From Cymbidium sinense (Eukaryota; Streptophyta; Magnoliopsida; Asparagales; Orchidaceae): 64,000 nt of DNA. Location: NCBI GenBank assembly GCA_021442155.1, contig CM038221.1:41425648-41489647 (forward strand), written 5' to 3'. The stretch's first letter is position 1, and the number at the start of each line of letters is the position of its first letter. Below are positions 25,790-37,700 of the stretch, piece by piece. The notes under the pieces were generated by a model. The model searched no databases. It was not told where the DNA came from and saw only the letters and a list, made by a program, of their open reading frames with translations. Position numbers and translations under genes: made by a program.

Positions 25790-26190
25790 TTCTTGAGAAT
25801 ATGCCTTATAGTCGGACGGAGAATGGGAAGCTCACGAAAGAGAAGATGGGGCTGGCTGGAGAATGGATGGATTTCTTTTGGGGCTAATGTGTCACCACCC
25901 AGAATTAGAGGGCGGAGCCGGGGATGTCCACTCACGGATGAGAGTCGAGATGTCGAGACGACCGCGGAAAGGATGTCGGCTCATGGATTCCACTGGTGAG
26001 GCCAGGGATGTCGGCTCATGGATTCCACTGGTGAGGCCAGGGATGTCGACTCAAGGGGTTGGGGATGTCTGCTCAGGGGATTAGGATGTCGATTTTCACA
26101 AGAGGGGAAGAAAGAAGTCCCGATATGGGATAAGCGGACACTTTATGCCCTAAGCAAGTCACTCATTTAAGGGCGAATTACGCCACGTAA
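25790..26190. other. GC-rich island with 35-bp tandem repeat
   Basis: Base composition jumps well above the surroundings. The unit GATGTCGGCTCATGG... (35 bp) is repeated exactly at 25,972-26,006 and 26,007-26,041. Decayed copies follow (GATGTCGACTCA at 26,042 and GATGTCTGCTCA at about 26,065). Short frames exist on both strands, but they follow the repeat and have no recognisable motif. It could be a promoter or first-exon region of the minus-strand remnant at 24.6-25.2 kb, or a separate repeat. Confidence 0.6.
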
Positions 26191-26509
26191 GTGTTGAGCT
26201 GATGTACAAATTGTCAATTAAATGAACGATTATATCTAAATTTTTAATTTTTTTAACATATTTAAACTATTAATTATTATTTAAATGATACTTTTAAAAA
26301 AATTGTTGTTTGGGAACGCACCACAGCCCCATTGCTACTCAAATCAACTTGAGCTTGAATAACAAAATTTTAAAATAAGCTAATTAAAGATTAATTTAAA
26401 TAATTAAGTATGTTTTAAAATAAAATTTAGAAATAGATATAATTGCTCATTCAACGTGCAACTTGCTCTTACTGAATTCATACCACATTAACAAATTTTT
26501 TAAAAATAA

Positions 26510-26930
26510 TTTTAGCTCAACACCAAATTTTTGCCCATAACGCACTCAATCGGTTGTGAATTTAGTGACTTTGATATCGTTGAAAGCTTATAAAATTCTC
26601 TCAAAATTTTATGTTGACAATGTTTGAGGATTCTTGCTCGATCAATCACAGCTATCATGTAATTTTCGCTTTTTTTTTTATTGTGCCAAACGAATTAAAA
26701 CATCACAACAACATTTTTTACATGTAACACACTCATCCTCGGAATTGAGTAATTTTAATATCATTGAAAGATTACAAAATTCTCAATTACTTTCATATTG
26801 ACATCTTTCAATGATTCGCCACAATTTTTATGTACATTCATTTTTTATACAAGCAAAATGAATTAAACTGTAACCCACTACAACTGATTGAGTGAGAATC
26901 ATTGAAAATTATCAACATAAAAAATATAAT
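26510..26930. repeat. local ~180-bp tandem duplication with an inverted third piece
   Basis: The segment CGCACTCAATCGGTTGTGAAT...GATATCGTTGAAAGCTTATAAAATTCTC...TATGTTGACAATGTTTGAGGATTC (from about 26,540) returns diverged from about 26,720 as ACACTCATCCTCGG...ATATCATTGAAAGATTACAAAATTCTC...ATTGACATCTTTCAATGATTC. A shorter inverted piece (GAGTGAGAATCATTGAAAATTATCAACATAAAA) follows at about 26,890. Non-coding. Confidence 0.6.
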
Positions 26931-27753
26931 TTTATAATTAAAATTAAAACCCTCAATTTGACTCAGACGAGTATATTATAGACAAAAAACTGATGTTGAG
27001 CCCAAATTATTTAAGAAAATTTGATCAATCTTGACGAGAAAGACTGCGTTGATGATCCACGTACATTCGCGTTCAATTGAGGTGTATGCCTACTCTAATT
27101 TTTTTAAATGTGCTTAATTTTTAAAATAAAAAATTTAGCTAGCTTTGAAGAATTAGGATCAATGTACACATTGGTTTACTTAATTGTGTGAATACCACTT
27201 AAGTGAAGTTTAATTGAACAAATGCATTCAATATATACATATATATACAATTTATTAAATTAATTTTAATAAATTAACAAAGTCTTTTTAATATCATTTA
27301 GTTTAAATTATACATACTCTTAATAAATAATATCTTGTTAAGATAATTAGAAACAACATCAAATATTTATTATGGTATTTAAAATTATTGAAGTTAATTT
27401 GACTCTGCTTTGGGCAAAATCAAAGTGCTTTTAAAATTTAAAAAGTTAAACGTATGATATCATACGAAACGTACATAATGTATTTGAATTTCTCTTTAGG
27501 ATATAAAGTAATCTCTTCAGATACAAGCCATTCTTCATATATTATACACTAAGAAATTATTAGACTTTCAATGTATGATACACCAATAAAATATCCTTAA
27601 TGCTACAAAGATAAAACCCTTTCAACTCATGCAAATACAATCCCTATAACACAAGCTTGTAGTTTGTTCGTCAAGGATAATATGACACAACAAGAGACAA
27701 ATAGGAAAGGTTCAAACTTCCTGCAAATGCTAAAGAATAATGCCCCAAAAGGT
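26931..27753. other. AT-rich DNA downstream of the MBOAT gene
   Basis: No gene seen. It should contain the 3' UTR and polyadenylation region of the minus-strand MBOAT gene immediately below 27,754, but no distinctive signal stands out in such AT-rich sequence. Confidence 0.5.
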
Positions 27754-27801
27754 CTATATTTGCTTGGAATTTTGCTTAATATCTCTGATATGGAACATAA
27801 G
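27754..27801 (-). CDS. MBOAT last exon with stop
   Basis: [15 protein letters not shown] and TAG (27,754-27,756). LMFHI is the usual near-C-terminal motif of this branch. Acceptor ATTGCAG. Confidence 0.92.
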   Translation of the reverse strand, partial: LMFHIRDIKQNSKQI

Positions 27802-30800
27802 CTGCAATCAGATTTACATTAATGAGGTTAAAGATTCCTAAGCAAAATAGACAACAATCAATAGGGATAGAAACCGAAATCCATACCTTGACTGCTACAT
27901 AGAATGACAAAAATATGAAACCAAGCACTGGAAGACCTGCCCTCACCAAAAAAAAAAATTAAATAAAGAACTCTCATTTAACACATGATTTTAAAAGTGA
28001 AGGAAGAATGTGGTGAACTAACATACCATCCCTTTTTAATAATCGGGAAATCAACCAACTTGTTCCTGATGGTCCTATGACATAGCCAACGAGATTTGCG
28101 ACCTGCCAGACCAGAAGGCGTGTTCAAAATAAAGTTAGCCAGTTAGAGCAATAAAATTTGAGATGCTAGGCAAAAAAAATATAATAATGAAAATAAACCT
28201 TTTTTATATATCTGCAGATATAAAAGGTTTGGTATTTTACTCATAAAGGCCAATTCAATATCCCAAAATAATGATGATTTGTTAAAAAAATATGAAAAAT
28301 ATATATGCATGTGCTTGAGTGCATGTGAATGTGACTGATTACATGTTTTCATTAGGATTCATGTAGCAAATGAAATTATCTGCATAGGAGGCGCTTTCAA
28401 GCGCTGTCAGTGAAGGATTTCCTCAGAACCTCCCCCACAGTATGTTCAAGAAACCAGAGAACATTCCGTTCAACGCGTTAGAAAGACAACCAGTTCAGAC
28501 ACTGAAGCTGCAAGGGTATGGAAGAAGAGCAGCTATAGTTTTACGAACAGAAGAAGATGAAGAAAATATTGGCAGGTTTCCACCCCAGCTCATTCAAGAT
28601 AGAATTCTAAAAAAGAACCTCGCATGAAAAGGCAACATAATCCAGGAATGCAGACATTTAATGCGGCAAGAATCTTCCTTATATGCAGCCATATGGACTG
28701 GTACATGATTAGATGAGTATAAATTTCAACAGGGATGCTTAATAGATTCATTAATCATTAAGTAAAAACAGATGTGGTAATTAAACTAAAATTCATTGTT
28801 GCTTTCAAATTTGAGAAAGTATGTAGATTGATGTTAGGTTGATAACATATAGAACCTATGCCAAAATTGATGAATTACAGTTTGTTCTTGCTAGTGCTAG
28901 AGTATTCCCTAAAGATGACATGACAATCCTGCGATTATGGTGGAAAGAGGTATAAAATTGGCCAAGGCATTGCAAATAAAGACATTCCTAAACTTAATTT
29001 GACTACAGTGATAAAGTAGGTATAGATTGACCAGGAAGTCATCCACAAGACTTATAGCATAGAAGTTAGGAACTTGCTTTGACTAAGAAGGCCAAAAACA
29101 AGCGACAAAACAGAGGGTAAACTATGGCACATCTGCATGAAGACAAACAGAAAAAAAAAACTAAAGACAACTAAAAAATGATAAACGACTGTATTTTGGT
29201 AAGGTTAGTAATATAATAAAACAGGAATAGCCTTGGTTGGACAGCTAAAAGAATAAAATATTGAGGTCAATAAGAGAGGGATGAATGATTGGTACTAAAT
29301 TAACCATTGCAAGAAAACTATAAATAAAATTTATGCATCCCAAGTTGGATGAGGAGAATCAGTAGCTGTCATTCCTAAGATTCATTGTTGCTTCCAAATT
29401 GGATGAGAAAGCTTGTAGATTGATGTTAGGTTGACAACATATAGAACCTATGCCAAAATTGATGAATTACAGTTTGCTCTTGCTAGTGCTAGAGTATTCC
29501 CTAAGATGACATGACAATCCTGCCGATTATGGTGGGAAGAGGTATAAAGTTGGCCAAGGCATAGCAAATAAAAGACACGCCAAAACTTAATTTGACTAAA
29601 GTGATAAGTGGGTATAGATTAACCAGGAAGTCATCCACAAGTGGTGAGCCAGATCTTACAGCCAACTGTGAAGAAAAGTGGGCAAGGATTGATAAGTCAT
29701 AAAATAAATAAATAAATAAAAGACTTATAGCATAGAAGTTAGGAACATGCTTTGACTAAGAAGGCCAAAAAACTAGCGACAAAACAGAGGAAGTATGGAA
29801 CATCAGCATGAAGACAAACAGAGAAAAAAAAATGTAAGGACAATGAAAAAAATGATAAACGACTGTATTTTGTTAAGGTTAGCACTAAAATAAAACATGT
29901 ATAGCCGTGGTCGTACAGTTAAAAGAAAAAAATATTGAGGTCAGTAAGAGAGGGATAGAGCAAGAAAATTATAAATTAAATTTATGCATCCCAAGTTGGA
30001 TGAAGAGAATCACTAGCTGTTATTCCTAAAAAAGACACAAGGGTATGCAAAAGATGTAAGGTGATCTCTTAGAAATATTGAAGTATCGAAAAGGTAATCA
30101 TAAGACACAATTCCACCAAGATAACATGACAGTTTTAAAACAAGATGTTAAATAATTTAATATAAGGTTCCCAGACAAATCCAAACTTAAATGATAACCC
30201 AAACTTGAAACAAGCTAAAATGATTGCCATCAAATTTAGGAGAGTCTAGAACAAAATAATCTTACATAAGCAAAAAAATTTGTTAGCATGGCAAGGAAAT
30301 ATAAAAAGTTATAATAGTAAAAAAAGCTTTAAATTAATAATAAAATTAATGAATATTATTGAAACATGCGAAATGTTGGCCAATAAAAGAGAAGCATAAG
30401 ACTAAGTTAAGTGTTACAGAGATGAGGATGCTCAGGTGGATGAGTGGCTTTACTCTTAGAGATAAAATGCAAATGAGTATGTTGGGAAAAAGTTAGAGTA
30501 GCTCGAGATAAGAATAGAGAGTGCCTAGATGGTAACATAAAGTGTCGCTGATCCGTTAGGAGAGTAGATGCATTAGATTTGACTTATGTTAAGAAAGGTA
30601 GAGGTAGACCTAAAAGACTTTGTTAAGATGTATAAAATGACCTTAGTATACTTGAATTAAATGAGAATTTGACACATAATAGGACACACAATAAATGAGG
30701 GTGACACATAATAGGACACAATGGAGGCGAGAAGGATTCATATGTTGACCTTAGTAGGATAAAGGCTTGAGAGTACCAAGAAGGGTAGTAAAAAATAGCC

Positions 30801-31668
30801 AAAGTTATGAATCTTAATGATTTTAATACTAGGCTAGATATTAACAACAAAAAGGGATACATAAAATAGCCAACTAAACAAAGATATTGATCCAAGTTAG
30901 ATGTAATAGAAATAAGTTAATAGAATCTTTATTAATGATGAATATATTAATAACATGATAATGTTGATTTAAAAATGAGAGTTTTAATAAAATAATTTAT
31001 TTAGAAAAACAAAGAAATTAAATACAGTCATTAAGCACAATATAAATTAATTATGAAAAAGTGAAATACATTAAGATTTAGGGCCTGTTTGGTTCCGTGT
31101 AAACGGAATGCATTGTAATTAGTTTACATATTTTTTTACTTTTTTGTTGTTTGGATGGAAGTAAACTAAAATCAGTATAATTTTTTGAGGTAAATTTAAA
31201 TTCCACAATAGTCTCTTTGCGTGACTTTTAAATGCTCAAAGCGTATTTCTTCATGCGGAGCGAACGCGGAAAAAAAATTTTTTTTTTTTTCTTTTTTTGG
31301 CCGGACTTCCAGGCGTTATTTTTTTTTTTAAACAGAGAATTTTTTTTTTGATTTCAATTTTTTTATAGTCTTACTCCTTAGTCTCAATTTGAAGGAATAA
31401 GAAACATTAAAATAACAAAAATTAAAATAACTCCTAATTATAATTTAATAAATATAATTATATTTATTCAAATTGATAGTAAATAATTCACGATAAATCA
31501 AAAAAAATTAAAATAATTATTAAATTTTAGTTTATTTAGTAAAAAAATAATTAATGAGTAAACTATTTATTAAAGAAAATTATTTAATAAATAAATATTA
31601 AATCATAACTTGATGATTAATTAATTTAATAAAAATTCTATTAATTAATTAATTTTTAATATAATAAT

Positions 31669-31730
<62 letters not shown>

Positions 31731-34700
31731 TTTGAGTCATTATGTTAATATAAAATGATAATATTCAAATTTTATTTATTTATAACACTAATAATTAATA
31801 TCTTAGAAAATTTGTAAATTAATTACTAATAATTAAATATTCAAATACATTATATTTGTATTTTTATTTTTTATTTTTTTAGTCAAGAAAAAAATTTTAT
31901 TTATAATTTATTTTATATTTTAATATATATTTATTTTTTAATTGAATAAGTTAATTAGTGAATAAATTCTATAATTAATTTACATATTATTAATAAAGTA
32001 TTCGATCTGAATAGAAAAAATAAAGTGAGGTATTAATTCATGTATTCACTTTACATTTATCCAACCAAACGAGAAAAAATAGTTTAGTATTTACTTTTAC
32101 ACATAACCAAACAGTATTGATTCATTTCTGTTTGTATTTACAGATCTTTAAGACAATAAAACCACTTAGAAGATGTTTGATATGATGTACTATATAAATT
32201 TTAGAAATTCCGATGTTTGATCCCTGCATGCCAAATGCCATGCCTTTCATTGATGAATTACAAATGCACTATCTAGTTCATTTTTCATTGATTTGGAATT
32301 CATTCAAAACAAGTACTTTTCAATAAACGGCAAATACTTCATTGTCGTCCATTGCCAACCATTACAGTCAACATCTAATTTTATCTTTATTTTATTTTGC
32401 AAATCAAAAATAAATAAATTCCTGAATTTGAAGTATTTCAATAAAAAAAACTAAAACAAATCAAATATATTACTTATATTTTACATTGTATTTCAAATTC
32501 AACCAACCAAATAACTTATTAAAGAAAATGTGCAAAGGTAAAGGCATATGATTTTATAGCAATAGTAGAAATCATTTGAGATTTTAAGAGTCATGACAAA
32601 TATTAAATTAGCAATTAACACATCTTTCGAATAAAATCTTAAAGAATAAATAAATGGCTAATACTAAAGAAATAACACTTTCAAGCAAAAAAAAAAATTA
32701 TCTAAGAAAATAAATGATAATAAATAAGATTCTCAACATATAAAAATCCCAATTTAATCACAAAACACAAAGTACATATTTTTTCCCAAGGAATTTAAGA
32801 TCCAACACCTTCAAAGTAGAAAGACATACATACATAGAAAAGCAAACATAAATTCTAATGATTAGTATAAAATACAATGAATTTTTCAAATACTTCATGC
32901 CCATTACAATTTTATTTTATTTCTTTCAAAATATAACAGCATAATTCAAAAGAAACACAAAAAAAAACTCAATTTGACAGATACCTCACGAAAGAGAATT
33001 GAACTCACTTACTCCTATATGCATGGTCCTATCAAATTGATGACGTACTCGGGGAGATCAATAAAGAGAAAAGAATTGAGGATGTCAAATAAGTTAACCA
33101 TGGAGCGATTGAGTCAATGAGGTGCAAATGAATAAAGCTATGGCTGCAAATGAAACGAGCATTCAACAAGCTACTCATGATTTAGCTCAATCATGAGATT
33201 AACTAATTTAATAAGCTCGAACACTTAACGCAAATACATGATTGTTAAATGAACAAGCTTGAATAACTTGTTCGGTTCATTAATGTTTATAAACAATATC
33301 TTTTAAAATTCATGAACAAGCTCGTTAAAGAGCTCAATTAAGGCTTGTTCGTGAACAATATTGTTTAAATTTTATTTTTTAGGCTTAAGAAGTTTTAATA
33401 GATAAAGGTCATGTATATTTTTCAAAAAGCCACTTGTAAACAAGCTCTATTATGGCTTGATTTAGCTCGTTTATATTATTAAACAAGTTGTTAGTTAACA
33501 GGTTCGATAATCCCAATTTGAACTGAGCTCGTGAATAAACTCGAGTCGAGCTTGAACTGGATTTTAACGAGCTCAAGCTCAAACACAATCCTAAAAGCTC
33601 GAAATGAGCTCAAATTGAACTTGAGCCTAATATTGGTAAATAGGGTTGAACTCAAACAAGTGCATGCTCAACTTCACTAAGCTCGACTCGTTTGCAACCC
33701 TAAACAAAGCACATTATGAGTGTAAATGAGCTGAACTTAAGCGAGGTAAAGTTTTGTTTGTGGTCGACTTATTTATATTAGGTTGTGTTCAAAATTGACT
33801 CGTGTTCGAATTACGCTTATAAATGGTTTGTTCTACTCGATATTGTCGAATTGGCTTGTGTTCGGCTCGATTTGCCAAACAAAACCAACCAAAATGAGCT
33901 ATAAAATATTTGAAGCAGGATTTGAACTTAACGCCATTTCAAAAACTTCAACTCCACTTTACAGAACCTTAATATATATGTATATATATACATATATATA
34001 ATTTTCTAATTTCGAGCTAAAATGAGTCGAACACGATTGAATGGAGAGCTATTTGTGTTTGGCTCATTTATTAATTGAGCTTAAACTATATGTTCATATT
34101 TGACTCATTTTCTTATCGAACGATTCAAATATGAGCTACTTAACAAACCGAACACGAGCTGTTCGCAAACAACGAGCTTTTTAATAGCCTTAAAGCACAT
34201 GCTTAGTGTTGCGCTTATAATATAAATTACAAGCTCATATGAGTGACCTTGTGATATAAAATGTATACACATATGCACCTACAATTACTAATAAATGGAT
34301 AAATATGTACGAATCCCTCAAAGTAAATGACTTAGGAGATTGTTTACAAGCTTTACTTCTTTAGTAGAAACCCTTTAAAGGCCATCACCTTTGAATAGCC
34401 AATATCTTCGATTTTAGATATTTGCTTAACAAAATAACTCTAATTGCCATATTTCTCTTCATTCATTGCTCCTTCCCTAACATTATTCATGAGAAACACC
34501 TGCTCTCATGGAAGAACTTATGACTCTACTCTCTTTGCTCTACTCAATTCTTCTTTTAACTTAATAACCCTAAATTTAAACTCCCAACTCTAGAACTAGA
34601 ATGACTGCTGCTCATCAAAAATGATCACCTCTAAGAAGATGAGAATCAACCTCAACATTGCTAGTTCTCGAACCGTCACATTCAAGAGAAACAATACATA

Positions 34701-37700
34701 GATTATGATGCAATATAAATATTTAAACAAATCAACTCATCCCACAAAAGCCCAAGTGATTTTATGCAATTACAAAGAGCAAAACCAAAGCATAACAAAA
34801 TAAATTGAGCCTACTTTCAAATCTTTATAGACTCGTATTTATATGAAAGTATCATTTTTTACTTGAATTACTATGATAAGTGTTATCTTCTTTTGGATGA
34901 GAGTGTGTTTAAATTTGAGCATTTGTTAGGATTAGATTTGATTTTAAATATTTGATCTTACACTTGCAACTCAATTCTCATAAATGGGACCCATTATGTT
35001 TAATTATTTTTTGATTGGTGATGAATGAAATCTAATTATTTGTGAGATCAATTGAGTGCTCTTCAGATTAAAGTTGTGTACTAGTTCTTCCTCTTTCTTT
35101 CTCCATCAATTTTTGGTGCCATAGTAGTTTTCACTAAGTACACCAAATCCAAATTTGACCAAAATTTATTATTCATTGTAGCTTGCTGTCTCCAAAACCT
35201 TACTCTTCTATCCTACCTTTGTACGCATATTTTCTCTCATAAACTAGTCCACTCACTTGCTTCTAGTCTCCAACTTTATGAAACCTTATGTGATCCGTGT
35301 TAGCCCTGATAATGATGTACGTGATCTTTTACATATGTTCGCCATTATGAGCACACAATTCACCCGTAGGCCACATGTACCCAACTCATGCACCTAGCTC
35401 CTTATCCATGTTGCACTTGTTATAATTGATTTGTTTATCCATCCAACACTCTCAATGCACATGATATGTTTTCCCTCATATTTTTGCTAAATCTCGCCCC
35501 ATCAATTTATCATGTGTGACTCTATACATCTACAACCTAGCTCTATAATGTGCATTACACACTCACACAATTCACCCTTTACCCCAAACTACACTACCAC
35601 TCCAACACTTCTATCATGTTCCATGCGACTTCTCCACCATCTTTCTTCCCATCAACATGCATTGAAGCCGACATATTGCTTTGCAAGTCTAATGGCGCAA
35701 ATCATTCTCTTCAAATGATGACAACTTTGATTTCTTGCAATCAATTGTTGATGCCAATCATCATAGACACCAAGCATTGAAGAAAAATCTTTCACCTACC
35801 AGAAGGTTATGATTTTATGATGTTCGATCCTATTGTGAGAATGTATAATCTTTGTTGTTACCATAATTGCATATGTGGTAAGTCTTATAACTTTACATGA
35901 CCAACTTATTAGCAATCTCCACTAAAAGTTAGACTCCAATTAACTTACCTAGTGAGATTTACATCTAAGTGAAGTAAGTGCTCCACTAAAATTAGCTATT
36001 GTCCTACAAATTAACTACTAACTACGATATGATCTTGAATTTATTTTTTGCATGCTTAAAGACAATGAATTTAATTGAAATTATTAAAAAAATAATTATT
36101 TTGTGATGAAATATGCTAAAACAACTTCAAATGACTACGTTTGCATATCATTGGGATATTATGTTATTGACTTGCATATTGCATCATTATTATCTATAAT
36201 GATGTAATGAAATAACAAGTCCAAAATAATTTTGATCAATATCTTGCCAAAAATGATCGATTAGAAGAGTAGATCACCAAAAACCTCGACTTATAATGAC
36301 AAAAGAGTCATATCTTCAGAAAATAAAGTAAAGAACCGAAAGGCTAGAGATTGTCATGACCATGACGAAACAAATGGTAAAAAACATGTTTGCACCATCA
36401 AAATGTCAAATGTCAATGGGGCATCCACTAGAATACCAATTGGTATATCGCATAATTTTTCATATAACACTAGAACTAATTCTAAAATCCCTGATGAGTT
36501 ATCGGAGGATTTAGATCATCATTTTACACATCTACCTCACCTGGGCAAGGAGACCTATCCTCACTTATAAACATTGTGCTCATAACAACATTCCTGATCA
36601 AAGCATTCTTACCAACAATAAGACCACTATAGACTAAGCCCACTAGGAGCACCTATCTTTAACCATGATTATTCCACCAATAATCTTCAAAGATCAAAGT
36701 AGATTCTTCTACATCAAAGAGTGTCCATAAAATGATGCTTCTATAAATTCATAGCATGAGAGAGATGATTCTTTATTTGGTATGAGATGAATGACATACA
36801 TTGCGTCAAATTTGTCAAAATGTTGTTAAAGCTAGCTAAGCAATACTCGAATACCCCTATTCTTTAACCTACTACAATTTTGTCTAACATGGAAAGGAAT
36901 TTCATGGGAAAAATATTTTTTAAATCATCATTGGAAACATCATGTAGAGGTTCTCTTAAGATTTAAATTATATGTAATATTCTCAATCAATTATTAATTA
37001 CTTCAATCAATTTGAGGAGTTAGTATCAAGGTGTAAGATTTCTGAAGATACCTTGACTAACAAATATATTGATAACCTTCATTTTAATACAACGTTATAA
37101 AAAAAATGTTTAAAAGGCAAAATCGATAATTAAGACGTTTTATTATAGCGAGGCGAGGCATAATCCTAAAAGAAATTCATAAAATTATAAATAATTCATA
37201 AATATGACAAACTATCAACATATTCATTTTGTTCATTATTATAAATACATGAATCATAAATTATAATATCAAATATTAATATAAAATATAAAATTTAAAT
37301 GAGATGTCATGTAAGTACTTGCTTAATTTAAATGCTCTATGAGAATCAATATCTACATTGACCCTTTTTATGTTGACTAGATACTTGACTTTGAAATAGC
37401 TTATAATAGGAGGAATGCACTCATTAGGAATCCCCAAGATAAGAAAACCAAAAATATCTTGAATATTGGCCAAGGTGATCGTCATCTCATACAAACCAGT
37501 CTGGCAAGAATTAGTTACTCCATCCCAATGCTCATACCATAAATCCCCACGGCTGCCTAAATCCTCTCCAATTTCTGTCCTTTCATCTGCCTAAAACAAC
37601 CACCCAAACCAGCCTATCCCATTTGGCCTCCTAACCAACCAATTAGATCAGTCGCCCAAGCGGCCAATTGGATTAGCCGCCCATCACTCTTCATTGGTTG

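Noticed and set aside
28442..28627. 61-codon plus frame [16 protein letters not shown]...
   Set aside because: Reads like real protein in composition but has no motif I know, no splice or promoter context, and lies antisense in the MBOAT intron. Not enough to call a gene.
36200..37080. Possible retrotransposon gag on the plus strand
   Set aside because: Short fragments give a vague impression of decayed coding DNA, but no zinc knuckle, RT or gag block could be confirmed.
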